DNA of 64,000 nt from an uncultured Ruegeria sp. (lineage in GTDB: Bacteria > Pseudomonadota > Alphaproteobacteria > Rhodobacterales > Rhodobacteraceae), in the NCBI RefSeq assembly GCF_947504215.1, contig NZ_CANNGO010000001.1, positions 434,001-498,000 on the forward strand, read 5' to 3'. The notes beneath the pieces are model-generated. The model had not been told where the DNA came from. It worked only from the letters and a program-made list of their open reading frames with translations, and did not search any database. This document shows, in pieces, positions 25,600-34,556 of the stretch. The position numbers were made by a program, and so were the translations under genes. Position 1 is the stretch's first letter; each line of letters begins with the position of its first letter.

Positions 25600-26829
25600 A
25601 TGGAACGTAGTTTTGTTGCCAAGAACCCATCGGTGCTGGTCTTTCTGGCCATCCTGTCGCTGTTCACTTTGAGTGTGACCGTCCTGTCGGAAGGGTTCGG
25701 GATCGGCGTGATCTCGACCAGTTTCGTCAAGACGCTGGGCAAGACCCTGTGCCTGTGTCTGATCGCAGTGGCGATGGATTTGGTCTGGGGTTTCACCGGC
25801 ATCCTCTCACTGGGCCACTTCGCGTTCTTCGGGTTAGGCGGCTATATGATAGGTCTGTGGCTGATGTATGAGCGCACACGCCTCATCGTCGTCGAGTCCC
25901 TATCGCAAACCGAAATCCCGCCCACCCCATCCGAGATCGCAGATGCCATCGGCAACCAGATTTTCGGTGTCGTTGGATCATCTGAATTCCCGCTGATCTG
26001 GGCGTTCTCAGACAGCCTGTTTTTGCAACTGGCTCTGGTGGTGCTGATTCCAGGTCTGTTGGCGCTGGTTTTTGGTTGGTTGGCGTTCCGTAGCCGGGTC
26101 ACCGGCGTATACCTGTCGATCCTAACCCAAGCGATGACGCTGGCTCTGGCGTTATATCTGTTCCAGAATGACAGCGGATTGCGCGGAAACAACGGGCTGT
26201 CGGGCTTGCAGAACTTGCCCGGCGTCACCGCTTCGCAGGACGTGGTGTCGATCTGGTTCCTCTGGGCGTCTGCGCTGGCGCTCGGTCTTGGATACATGCT
26301 GGCCGCATGGGTTGTCTCTGGCAAGTTCGGTTCAGTTATACGCGGTATCCGCGACAACGAAGCCCGTGTGCGCTTCCTTGGCTATTCAGTCGAAGCCTAT
26401 AAACTCGCCGTCTTTGCCCTAACCGCCTGCATCGCAGCCATCGCGGGTGCGCTATATTACCCGCAGGCAGGCATCATCAACCCCGAAGAAATGGCCCCGA
26501 TCGCCTCGATCTATTTGGCTGTTTGGGTTGCCATTGGCGGACGCGGCCGTCTGTATGGCGCGGTCATCGGCGCGGCGTTTGTCAGCCTTCTTAGCACGTG
26601 GTTCACCGGTGGACAGGCTCCGGATATCCCTTTGGGCGTTTACACGATCAAATGGGTCGATTGGTGGCAGGTTCTGCTGGGCGTGTCCTTCGTTCTGGTC
26701 ACGCTGTTCGCCCCGCAAGGTATCGGTGGGCTGTTCGATCTGCTGGCCAATCGTCGCCCGTTGGATCGTCATGGCGCTAATCTTGGCCCGGATGACGGGG
26801 CTCTTCGCGAAAAGGAGGCCACCGAGTGA
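25600..26829 (+). CDS. urtC: urea ABC transporter permease UrtC
   Basis: 409 aa LivM-type permease starting three bases after the urtB stop. 'MDLVWGFTGILSLGHFAFFG' and 'RGIRDNEARVRFLGYSVEAY' are conserved, with many transmembrane helices. It partners UrtB in the membrane. The insertion between the early helices (about residues 85-130, 'RLIVVESLSQTEIPPTPSE') is typical of UrtC rather than LivM. Its stop overlaps the start of urtD. Confidence 0.95.
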   Translation: MERSFVAKNPSVLVFLAILSLFTLSVTVLSEGFGIGVISTSFVKTLGKTLCLCLIAVAMDLVWGFTGILSLGHFAFFGLGGYMIGLWLMYERTRLIVVESLSQTEIPPTPSEIADAIGNQIFGVVGSSEFPLIWAFSDSLFLQLALVVLIPGLLALVFGWLAFRSRVTGVYLSILTQAMTLALALYLFQNDSGLRGNNGLSGLQNLPGVTASQDVVSIWFLWASALALGLGYMLAAWVVSGKFGSVIRGIRDNEARVRFLGYSVEAYKLAVFALTACIAAIAGALYYPQAGIINPEEMAPIASIYLAVWVAIGGRGRLYGAVIGAAFVSLLSTWFTGGQAPDIPLGVYTIKWVDWWQVLLGVSFVLVTLFAPQGIGGLFDLLANRRPLDRHGANLGPDDGALREKEATE

Positions 26830-27566
26830 GCACTTTGTTAGAAGTCAGCGGCGTCTCGGTTACCTTTGACGGGTTTCGCGCCATCAACAACCTGTCGTTC
26901 CAGATCGGCAATGCCGAACTGCGCGCCGTGATCGGACCAAACGGTGCAGGCAAAACAACGTTCATGGATATTGTCACTGGCAAAACCCGACCCAATGAAG
27001 GCCGGGTCATCTGGGGCGAAAAATCCGTATCCCTGCTGCGTAAGAGCGAGGCCAAGATCGCGCAGATGGGGATCGGGCGGAAGTTCCAGAAACCCACGGT
27101 GTTCGAGGATCAGACCGTTCAGGAAAACCTGCTGATGGCCTTGAAGAACAAGCGCGGGTGGTTTGGCGTTTTGTTTTATCGCCCCTCGCCTACGGATTTA
27201 GACGGGGTCGAGCAGCTGGCTTTTGAGATCGGCCTAAAAGACGAACTGCCCCGCAAGTCAGGCGAGCTGAGCCACGGACAAAAGCAATGGCTGGAAATCG
27301 GGATGCTACTGGCACAGGAACCGCGCCTGTTGCTCGTGGACGAACCCGCCGCTGGGATGACCCCGCACGAACGAGAACACACGACCGAGCTCCTGGTGCA
27401 GGCCGCCAAGACCCGTGCGGTGGTCGTTGTTGAACATGACATGGAGTTCGTCCGCCGCCTGAACTGCAAGGTCACTGTGCTGCACGAGGGGTCGGTTCTG
27501 GCAGAAGGCAGCCTTGATCACGTGACATCGAATCAGGACGTTATTGATGTCTATTTGGGGCGCTAG
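26826..27566 (+). CDS. urtD: urea ABC transporter ATP-binding protein UrtD
   Basis: 246 aa LivG-type ATPase. Walker A 'GPNGAGKTTFMDIVTGKTRP' (the MDIVTGK form is typical of UrtD), signature 'LSHGQKQWLEIGM', Walker B 'LLLVDEPAAGM' and switch 'VVEHDMEFV' are intact. It energises urea uptake with UrtE. The start is a GTG that overlaps the urtC stop (GTGA). Confidence 0.96.
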   Translation: MSTLLEVSGVSVTFDGFRAINNLSFQIGNAELRAVIGPNGAGKTTFMDIVTGKTRPNEGRVIWGEKSVSLLRKSEAKIAQMGIGRKFQKPTVFEDQTVQENLLMALKNKRGWFGVLFYRPSPTDLDGVEQLAFEIGLKDELPRKSGELSHGQKQWLEIGMLLAQEPRLLLVDEPAAGMTPHEREHTTELLVQAAKTRAVVVVEHDMEFVRRLNCKVTVLHEGSVLAEGSLDHVTSNQDVIDVYLGR

Positions 27567-27569
27567 ACG

Positions 27570-28268
27570 ATGCTGAAACTAACAGATCTGACTTTGCACT
27601 ACGGGCACTCCCGAATCCTTAACGGCATCTCAATGGAGGCCATGCAAGGCGAAGTGACCTGCGTGATGGGGGCCAATGGCGTTGGGAAAACCAGCCTGCT
27701 TAAGGCAATCTCGGGTACGCATCCGCGCTCGGGTGGTGAAGTGGAGCTAGACGGAGATCAACTGCCGATCTTGCCCGCCCATCGTATGGCTTGGAAAGGT
27801 GTGGCCTATGTCCCCCAGGGTCGCGAGATTTTCCAATTGCTCACCGTTCGTGAAAACCTTGAAGCGGGGTTCTCTTGCCTTCCCAGCAGCGAACATTTCA
27901 TTCCGGACGAGATTTTCGATCTGTTCCCGGTGCTCAAACAAATGCAGAGCCGGCGCGGAGGCGACCTTTCAGGTGGTCAGCAACAACAATTGGCGATTGC
28001 GCGCGCTTTGATAACAAAACCTAGGCTATTGCTTCTGGACGAGCCTACTGAAGGTATTCAACCGAACATAATCCAGCAAATTGGTGAAGCCATTCGGCAC
28101 CTCAGAACTACCAGGGGGATGGCAATTGTCTTGGTGGAGCAGTACTTCGATTTTGCCTATGACCTTGCTGACAGGCTTGTCGTGCTGCGACGCGGAGAAG
28201 TCATGATCAAAGGAGCAAAAGGGGATCTAATGCGCGAACAAGTATTGCAAGCCGTAACAGTCAAGTAA
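27570..28268 (+). CDS. urtE: urea ABC transporter ATP-binding protein UrtE
   Basis: 232 aa LivF-type ATPase. Walker A 'GANGVGKTSLL', 'VPQGREIFQLLTVRENLEAG', signature 'LSGGQQQQLAIARAL', Walker B 'LLLLDEPTEGIQPNI' and 'VLVEQYFDFAYDLADR' are typical of UrtE. It is the last gene of the urt operon. The following ~300 bp to the tRNA contains no recognisable gene or strong terminator. Confidence 0.96.
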   Translation: MLKLTDLTLHYGHSRILNGISMEAMQGEVTCVMGANGVGKTSLLKAISGTHPRSGGEVELDGDQLPILPAHRMAWKGVAYVPQGREIFQLLTVRENLEAGFSCLPSSEHFIPDEIFDLFPVLKQMQSRRGGDLSGGQQQQLAIARALITKPRLLLLDEPTEGIQPNIIQQIGEAIRHLRTTRGMAIVLVEQYFDFAYDLADRLVVLRRGEVMIKGAKGDLMREQVLQAVTVK

Positions 28269-28564
28269 CAATCGTAGACTTAGGCTTCGAGATAGGCCGC
28301 GTCCAAGTGGTTGAAAATCATCAACTACTCACGCTCCATACTCAACAACTTTGAGCTATTTCCGATCTTTCCCTGTGAATTGCCGGATATCAGGGAAAAC
28401 TCCTCGAAGCAAACCCGCTAAAACAAGGCACCGAGACTTTGGCTCGAATTACACTTGTGGAGTGTGACGCGAACGGTTTTTGCCCTGGAACAGGCAAAGC
28501 AACCAGCGGGAATTGCGGCGCAAGTCCGAGGCAGAAACCACAATTGAAGTAAGACGGGCTTTGG

Positions 28565-28654
28565 TGGCGGGGAGACAGGGATTCGAACCCTGGGAACGCT
28601 CTCACGTTCAACGGTTTTCAAGACCGCCGCATTCGACCACTCTGCCACCTCCCC
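28565..28654 (-). tRNA. tRNA-Ser (anticodon UGA)
   Basis: On the minus strand the sequence begins GGGGAGGTGGCAGAGTGG and folds as a class II tRNA: acceptor GGGGAGG/TCTCCCC, anticodon loop CTTGAAA giving UGA (decodes UCA), a long variable arm (GAACGTGAGAGCGTTC), T-arm CAGGGTTCGAATCCCTG, discriminator G and an encoded CCA. Long variable arm plus G73 is diagnostic of serine. Confidence 0.95.
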
Positions 28655-28856
28655 GCGTGAGGCAGGGTCTAAGGCGAACTTAATTCAGAGGCAAGTCGAA
28701 ATCGGGAAATCTTGCCGAAGCAAGTGCAGCAGTCTTTCCATGACACATCACCCGCGTTATGATCCGGGCGAAAGACCGTAGCAGGCTGGCACGCAGAACC
28801 AGCCGACCGGCGGCGGGGCTCGGAAAACGAGGTCCCATCAGGCAAGGGATGAAAAG

Positions 28857-29972
28857 ATGAAGCGAGCGACCGAGACACGCGCAGGGCCGAAGAGGCTGGC
28901 GTATCTGGCTTTGACTTTTGCAGTGCTATCTGGATGTGAGGAAACTCTGGGATCAGCAGAGAAACCAGAAGAAAACACAGGAAAGATTGAGCTTTTGCCG
29001 GAGGTATCAAGCGGTTCCCAGCGTGATGTTGAAGCCCCTGATGTCTTTGAGGTAACCGAAGCCGGACTGTGGGATGGCAGACCGTCCCTGGGGGGAATCT
29101 GGGTTGCACATCCCGATGTCACCCAGCCCGAACGCGTTGTTATCAAGAACACGTCCAACAACAAGACAACAACAGGCGCTTTGTTCCGGCGCGAGCGCAA
29201 CTTGCCCGGCCCTGCACTTCAAGTATCATCTGCCGCAGCTGAAAAGCTGGGAATGCTGGCTGGCGCTCCAACCAAAGTGAACGTTGTTGCTTTGCGTCGT
29301 GAGGCCGTTGAAGAAACCCCGCCCCCGGCCGAAAAAGCGCCGGAAGCCGACAATGCCACCGAAGAACCTGAGGCATCGGCGGAAACCGTGTCAGCAGAGG
29401 ACACAGGTCAGGACGCGACGCCGGAAAAGCCTGCCAAGCGGAAGTGGTGGCAAAAGAAAGAGCCTGCGGTTGCCGCGTCTGCCGGTGCAGTCGTTGCAGC
29501 AACGGATGAGACCACCGAGGCGGCAACTGAAGCGGCCACCGAGGCCGCGACATCGCCAGGGCTGTCGGATGCACCGGTCGCAGCACCAGCCGAACAACCT
29601 GCCAAGCGGAAGTGGTGGCAAAAGAAGCAACCAAACGAAATCACTGAAACGCCCCTTGATCCGATCGAGGGTGCGGCGGCTGCAATCGATGCCGCCGAAC
29701 CGACCCCGGCGGCAGCCGCTACAGCAACCGGATCAACGCTTACGAAACCATATGTGCAGGTTGGTACTTTTGGCGTAGAGACCAATGCAAACAGCGCAGC
29801 TGAAAAGATCCGCAAAGGCGGTTTGTCTGCTGAGGTGCGCGAGCTAAAGACTGAAGACAAGACGGTCTGGCGGGTTCTGGTCGGACCTGCCACCACCCGT
29901 ACAGAGCGCAAAGCCATTCAGAGCAGTGTTAAGTCTCTTGGCTTTAACGACGCTTTCACCGTGTCCAACTGA
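28857..29972 (+). CDS. SPOR-domain lipoprotein with repeated KWWQKK motif
   Basis: 371 aa. An N-terminal hydrophobic stretch with lipobox-like 'AVLSGC' suggests lipidation. A low-complexity Ala/Glu/Thr linker (about 145-290) contains two copies of 'PAKRKWWQKK', and a C-terminal SPOR domain follows (about 298-371, 'PYVQVGTFGVETNANSA'). SPOR domains bind denuded septal peptidoglycan, so a role at the division site is likely. It precedes a D,D-carboxypeptidase gene by 15 bp, with which it probably forms an operon. An RlpA-type catalytic domain is not obvious to me. Confidence 0.85.
   Translation: MKRATETRAGPKRLAYLALTFAVLSGCEETLGSAEKPEENTGKIELLPEVSSGSQRDVEAPDVFEVTEAGLWDGRPSLGGIWVAHPDVTQPERVVIKNTSNNKTTTGALFRRERNLPGPALQVSSAAAEKLGMLAGAPTKVNVVALRREAVEETPPPAEKAPEADNATEEPEASAETVSAEDTGQDATPEKPAKRKWWQKKEPAVAASAGAVVAATDETTEAATEAATEAATSPGLSDAPVAAPAEQPAKRKWWQKKQPNEITETPLDPIEGAAAAIDAAEPTPAAAATATGSTLTKPYVQVGTFGVETNANSAAEKIRKGGLSAEVRELKTEDKTVWRVLVGPATTRTERKAIQSSVKSLGFNDAFTVSN
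29430..29458 (+). repeat. 29-bp exact direct repeat, copy 1
   Basis: CCTGCCAAGCGGAAGTGGTG (first 20 bases) starts a 29-bp stretch repeated exactly at 29598-29626, 168 bp (56 codons) downstream in the same frame. It encodes the PAKRKWWQK motif of the SPOR protein. Exact DNA identity suggests recent duplication or gene conversion within the linker. Confidence 0.9.
29598..29626 (+). repeat. 29-bp exact direct repeat, copy 2
   Basis: Second exact copy of the 29-bp sequence at 29430, in the same reading frame of the SPOR-domain protein, again encoding PAKRKWWQK. Confidence 0.9.
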
Positions 29973-29987
29973 AACAGGAGGCTTAGC

Positions 29988-31154
29988 GTGCTATCCTCAT
30001 TGCGAACATCCGTTTTGACGCTCGGGTTGGCCATTTTGGCCTTGCCCGCACATGCGTTCGATACCTCGGCCCGTGCGGCCTATGTGATTGACCAGACAAC
30101 AGGCACGGTTCTGCTGTCGAAAGAGGCCGATCAGCCTTTGCCGCCTGCATCAATGTCCAAGCTCATGACGCTCTACGTTGCGTTCGAGGCGTTGCGGGAT
30201 GGGCGTCTGACGTTGAGCGAGACGCTGCCAGTGTCTGAACACGCAATGAGCTATGGCGGCTCAACGATGTTTTTGAACACTCAAGACAGGGTCAGTGTCG
30301 AAGATCTGCTGCGCGGGATCATCGTCTTGTCAGGCAATGATGCCTGCGTCGTTATCGCAGAAGCGCTCAGCCCTGACGGGACTGAGGCTGGTTTTGCGCG
30401 CTACATGACCCAGCGTGCCAAGCAAATGGGTATGAACAATTCGAATTTTGCCAATTCAAACGGCTGGCCCGCGGCAGGGCATATGATGTCCGTGCACGAT
30501 CTTGCCGTCTTGGCCAATGCTTTGATCACCGATTTTCCGGAATACTACCCGTTGTTTGCCGAAGAGGTCTTTGAGTTCGATGGAAGGGCCCCGTCCAACG
30601 CACGAAACCGCAATCCCTTGCTGCGTCTCGATATCGGCGCAGACGGCTTAAAGACCGGACATACGCAAGAAGCGGGGTACGGCCTCGTCGGCTCGGCTAA
30701 ACAAGGCGACCGTCGCGTGATCTTCGTACTGACCGGCATCGACAGCACCGGCCAGCGCGCAGAGGAGGCTGAGGCCGTGGTTAACTGGTCGTTTCGAAAT
30801 TTTGTCGAGAGGACAGTTGCCGACGCGGAAGCGCCAATAGCGGAAGCAAGGCTGTGGATGGGCGAAAAGAAGACAGTTAGCCTGGTGCCCGAAGGCGACT
30901 TGACGGTTCTGTTCCCGGTTCTGGGCACGCAAGACGTCGAAGCCGAGGTGGTCTATGAGGGGCCCATCAACGCCCCAGTTTCAAAAGGTCAGCAACTGGC
31001 TGAGCTTGTGATCAAACCCGAAGGCTTGCCCGAAATCCGCCGCCCCCTTGTCGCGGCCGAGGACGTGGCAATCGGTGGTTTCCTTGTGCGCATGCTGACC
31101 GTTGGGGGCATTGTTCTGAAGGATGTTATCAACAAACCGCTGGAGTCGATGTGA
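29988..31154 (+). CDS. D-alanyl-D-alanine carboxypeptidase (PBP5/6 family)
   Basis: 388 aa from a GTG with AGGAGG upstream. Signal peptide (LTLGLAILALPAHAF), then a serine peptidase S11 domain with SxxK (S55-M-S-K58), the SGN motif in 'VLSGNDACV' and KTG in 'LKTGHTQEAGYGLVG'. A C-terminal beta domain and amphipathic tail follow. It trims the terminal D-Ala of peptidoglycan pentapeptides in the periplasm. Its stop overlaps the tmk GTG start. Confidence 0.95.
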   Translation: MLSSLRTSVLTLGLAILALPAHAFDTSARAAYVIDQTTGTVLLSKEADQPLPPASMSKLMTLYVAFEALRDGRLTLSETLPVSEHAMSYGGSTMFLNTQDRVSVEDLLRGIIVLSGNDACVVIAEALSPDGTEAGFARYMTQRAKQMGMNNSNFANSNGWPAAGHMMSVHDLAVLANALITDFPEYYPLFAEEVFEFDGRAPSNARNRNPLLRLDIGADGLKTGHTQEAGYGLVGSAKQGDRRVIFVLTGIDSTGQRAEEAEAVVNWSFRNFVERTVADAEAPIAEARLWMGEKKTVSLVPEGDLTVLFPVLGTQDVEAEVVYEGPINAPVSKGQQLAELVIKPEGLPEIRRPLVAAEDVAIGGFLVRMLTVGGIVLKDVINKPLESM

Positions 31155-31777
31155 CACAGCGCGGGTTGTTTCTGACCTTTGAAGGCATTGATGGATCAGG
31201 AAAGTCAACGCAGGCAAGGATGCTTGCCGAGCATCTGCGCGAAACTGGCCGCGACGTGATATTGACCCGCGAGCCCGGCGGATCTGCCGGAGCCGAAGAA
31301 ATTCGCAGCCTCGTGCTGGAGGGTGATCCCGACAGATGGTCAGCAGAAACGGAAATCCTGCTGTTCACCGCCGCCCGTCGTGACCATCTTGAACGCACGA
31401 TCGAGCCTGCATTGACTGCAGGCAAAGTCGTGATCTGTGACCGCTTTGCAGACAGTACTCGCATGTATCAGGGCCTGTCTCGTGGCGACTTGCGCGGCTT
31501 GGTGGACCAGTTACACAGCCTGATGATCAAGCGCGAGCCAGACATGACGGTTTTGATAGACATGGACCCTGACACTGGCCTGTCCCGCGCCAAAGGTCGG
31601 CAAGGCGCCGAAGAACGGTTCGAAGATTTTGGCCCCGCTTTACAACGTAAGATGCGCGCTGGTTTTCTGGCGCTGGCAGAAGAGTTTTCTGACAGATTCC
31701 GTATCGTGGATGGGAATCGGGACATGGACAGCGTCGCCCGCGATGTGACAAAGATCGTTACAGCAGCTTTGCGATAG
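31151..31777 (+). CDS. tmk: thymidylate kinase
   Basis: 208 aa. The P-loop 'FEGIDGSGKSTQA', the DR(Y/F) motif 'VICDRFADSTRMYQG' and 'TREPGGSAGAEEIR' are those of bacterial TMP kinase. The LID region 'RAKGRQGAEERFEDF' is also conserved. It makes dTDP from dTMP. The start is GTG overlapping the carboxypeptidase stop (GTGA), and holB follows three bases after its stop. Confidence 0.96.
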   Translation: MTQRGLFLTFEGIDGSGKSTQARMLAEHLRETGRDVILTREPGGSAGAEEIRSLVLEGDPDRWSAETEILLFTAARRDHLERTIEPALTAGKVVICDRFADSTRMYQGLSRGDLRGLVDQLHSLMIKREPDMTVLIDMDPDTGLSRAKGRQGAEERFEDFGPALQRKMRAGFLALAEEFSDRFRIVDGNRDMDSVARDVTKIVTAALR

Positions 31778-31780
31778 AAG

Positions 31781-32902
31781 ATGAGCGACGACACCCCAAC
31801 CCCAGATCAGGCGCCCGGCGCCCCACACCCGCGCGAAACACCCCGCATCTTCGGACAGGACGCGGCCGAGCAAGCCTTTTTGGCCGCCTACAATTCGGAT
31901 CGGCTGCACCACGGCTGGCTACTGACCGGTCCGCGCGGCGTGGGCAAGGCAACACTTGCGTGGCGCATCGCGAGGTTTCTTCTCGCCACAGCTCCGACGG
32001 ATGACGGCGGGTTGTTTGGCGCGCCGCCACCGCCTGAGACGCTGGATATCGACCCCGATCATCCGGTTTGCCATCGCATGTTGGCGGGCGCAGAGCCCGG
32101 ACTGGCGGCGATTACCCGTTCGTTGAACGATCAGGGCCGCCGGAGAGCTGAAATTGTTGTGGATGACGTCCGCAAGCTCGGGCGGTTTTTTGGCTTGTCA
32201 TCCGCCGATGGCGGGCGCCGGGTTGTGATCGTCGATGCGGCCGATGAAATGAACGTCAGTGCGGCCAATGCGCTTTTGAAGATGCTCGAAGAACCGCCGG
32301 CGCGCACGACACTGTTGCTGGTATCTCATCAACCCTCGCGCCTGCTGCCAACTATCCGGTCGCGGTGCCGCACTCTACGCCTGTCCCCGCTTGGGCCAGA
32401 GGACATGCAAGCCGCCCTTGCGCAAACAGGGGCAGATGTCCCCGCGCAACCAGATCATCTGGCGGCCTTGGCGGCAGGATCAGTCGGGGACGCCGTACGC
32501 CTGATCAATCTTGGCGGGCTCGAGACTTATGCCGAATTGATCGCCATTCTGGGCACCCTGCCCCGCATGGACAGACAGCGCGCGCTGGCGTTGGCCATGG
32601 CTGCAGCCCAGCGTGGGGCGGCAGAACGGTTTGAGCTTTTGTTGACGTTGATTGACGTCGCTTTGGCGCGATTGGCTTTGACAGGGGCAACCGGCGCGCC
32701 GCCCTCACCCGAAGCTGCACCGAACGAGGCTGAAATTCTGACGCGCTTGTCTGCTTCACCGCATCAAGCGCGCCGTTGGGCCGAGGTTGCCGCCGTTGTG
32801 ACAGCGCGCGGTCGACACGGTCAGGCGGTGAACCTTGACCCTGCGGCTTTGGTCCTAGATACGGTGTTCAACATACAGGAAGCCGCCGGTCAGAACAGAT
32901 GA
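31781..32902 (+). CDS. holB: DNA polymerase III subunit delta'
   Basis: 373 aa AAA+ clamp-loader subunit. The degenerate P-loop 'LTGPRGVGKATLAWRIARF' and 'MNVSAANALLKMLEEPPART' (sensor/SRC-like region) identify delta'. 'TIRSRCRTLRL' matches the conserved RSRC. The tmk-holB-tatD arrangement is a common bacterial synteny. Its stop overlaps the tatD start (ATGA). Confidence 0.94.
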   Translation: MSDDTPTPDQAPGAPHPRETPRIFGQDAAEQAFLAAYNSDRLHHGWLLTGPRGVGKATLAWRIARFLLATAPTDDGGLFGAPPPPETLDIDPDHPVCHRMLAGAEPGLAAITRSLNDQGRRRAEIVVDDVRKLGRFFGLSSADGGRRVVIVDAADEMNVSAANALLKMLEEPPARTTLLLVSHQPSRLLPTIRSRCRTLRLSPLGPEDMQAALAQTGADVPAQPDHLAALAAGSVGDAVRLINLGGLETYAELIAILGTLPRMDRQRALALAMAAAQRGAAERFELLLTLIDVALARLALTGATGAPPSPEAAPNEAEILTRLSASPHQARRWAEVAAVVTARGRHGQAVNLDPAALVLDTVFNIQEAAGQNR

Positions 32903-33705
32903 GCGTTACCCCCCAAATCACGGACAGCCATTGCCATCTGGATTTCCCGGATTTCGACGGGCAACTGGATGAGATTGTCACCCACGCCGCGCAGGCTGGT
33001 GTGACCCGTATGGTGACAATCTGCACGCGGCTTCGAAACGAACCAACCGTTCGTGCCATTGCTGAAACCTACGCGCCGGTGTTTTACGCTGCCGGCACCC
33101 ACCCGATGAGCGCCGCCGAGGAACCACTGGCGACCGCCGATGAATTGGTGGCGCTGGCACAGCATCCGAAATTCGTTGGCATCGGCGAAAGCGGGTTAGA
33201 TTATCACTACACAGCGGACAGCGCCGCACTGCAAAAGCAATCATTGCGCGTTCACATCGAGGCAGCGCAACGCACGGGCCTGCCTCTGATTATCCACGCC
33301 CGCGCAGCAGATGACGATATGGCCCGCATTTTGTCCGAAGAGTTCCGCAATGCGCCCTACGGCTGCGTGATGCACTGCTTTTCCTCTTCTGCAGAGCTTG
33401 CCAAGGCAGCGCTGGATTTGGGTTTTTATCTGTCCATGTCGGGTATCGCGGCTTTCCCCAAAAGCCAGGAATTGCGCGATATTTTTTCAAGCGCGCCTGT
33501 AGATCGGATTCTGGTCGAAACTGACGCGCCTTATCTGGCCCCGCCGCCCTATCGCGGGAAACGCAATGAACCAGCCTATACTGCGCATACGGCGCAAAAA
33601 GGGGCAGAGATTTTCGAAATGGATTACGCTGCCTTTGCGGCCCAGACACAGGCGAATTTCGATCGGCTTTTTACTAAGGTCGCCGCGTTCAAGGCGGCTG
33701 CATGA
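32899..33705 (+). CDS. TatD family metal-dependent hydrolase
   Basis: 268 aa TIM-barrel hydrolase. Metal ligands are the N-terminal 'DSHCHLDFPDF', 'GIGESGLDYHY', 'IHARAADDD', 'GCVMHCFSSS' and 'VETDAPYLAPPPYRGKRNEP'. Family members are 3'-5' DNA exonucleases or deoxyribonucleases, and the group also includes YcfH/YabD. It is translationally coupled to holB and to the next hydrolase gene, so a nucleic-acid role fits the context. Confidence 0.93.
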   Translation: MSVTPQITDSHCHLDFPDFDGQLDEIVTHAAQAGVTRMVTICTRLRNEPTVRAIAETYAPVFYAAGTHPMSAAEEPLATADELVALAQHPKFVGIGESGLDYHYTADSAALQKQSLRVHIEAAQRTGLPLIIHARAADDDMARILSEEFRNAPYGCVMHCFSSSAELAKAALDLGFYLSMSGIAAFPKSQELRDIFSSAPVDRILVETDAPYLAPPPYRGKRNEPAYTAHTAQKGAEIFEMDYAAFAAQTQANFDRLFTKVAAFKAAA

Positions 33706-34499
33706 CCCAGCTAAGATGCACCATTCTGGGCTGCGGGTCATCCGGCGGCGTCCCCCGTTTGGGTGGACACTGGGGTGATTGTGATCCTGCAAACCCCAGG
33801 AACATTCGCCGGCGATGCTCAATGCTGGTTGAACGTGACGGTCCAGAGGGGACAACCTCTGTCCTGATCGACACCACACCGGATATGCGCGGTCAACTTT
33901 TGGATTCGGGGACCGGTCGATTGGACGGTGTGGTCTATACGCATTCGCACGCCGATCACGTCCATGGAATCGATGATTTGCGGATGATCGTGTTCAACAT
34001 GAAATCCCGCGTCCCAGTCTGGGCCGATGGGGATACACAAAATGCCTTGTTGGGACGCTTCGGATACGCGTTTATTCAGCCCGAAGGCTCGCCCTACCCG
34101 CCTATTCTGGACCTAAAAACCATTGATGGCCCTTTTGAAATTGATGGTCCTGGCGGACCCATCCCGTTTCGCCCATTCAAAGTAAACCACGGCTCGATCG
34201 ACTCGTTAGGATTTCGGATGGGGAAACTTGTGTACCTGCCTGATGTGGCGGAAATCTATGACGATGCATGGCCGGAGCTTGAGGGCTTGGACTGCCTTGT
34301 CATCGACGCCCTCCGCCGCTCACCACACCCGACCCACACACATCTGGAAAAGACGCTTGGTTGGATTGCAAAACTGGAGCCCAAACAGGCGGTTCTAACC
34401 AATATGCATATCGATCTCGATTTCGCGACCGTCGAGGCGGAAACTCCCGATCATATCACCCCCGCCTATGACGGTATGGTGATCCATCAGGCGCTGTAA
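33702..34499 (+). CDS. MBL-fold metallo-hydrolase (PhnP-like)
   Basis: 265 aa. The metallo-beta-lactamase motif 'THSHADHVHGIDDL' (HxHxDH) is intact, with further ligands near 'KVNHGSIDSLGF' and 'NMHIDLDF'. The N-terminal 'GCGSSGGVPRLGGHWGDCDP' is the pattern seen in PhnP/RNase Z-like phosphodiesterases. Probably a cyclic phosphodiesterase of unknown substrate. It is coupled to tatD by an ATGA overlap; no phn genes are nearby. Confidence 0.9.
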   Translation: MTQLRCTILGCGSSGGVPRLGGHWGDCDPANPRNIRRRCSMLVERDGPEGTTSVLIDTTPDMRGQLLDSGTGRLDGVVYTHSHADHVHGIDDLRMIVFNMKSRVPVWADGDTQNALLGRFGYAFIQPEGSPYPPILDLKTIDGPFEIDGPGGPIPFRPFKVNHGSIDSLGFRMGKLVYLPDVAEIYDDAWPELEGLDCLVIDALRRSPHPTHTHLEKTLGWIAKLEPKQAVLTNMHIDLDFATVEAETPDHITPAYDGMVIHQAL

Positions 34500-34556
34500 G
34501 GCTCTGCCCGGAACACCGCGGATATCACCGTCTGTGGCACAGCCAATGGAGGTGAA

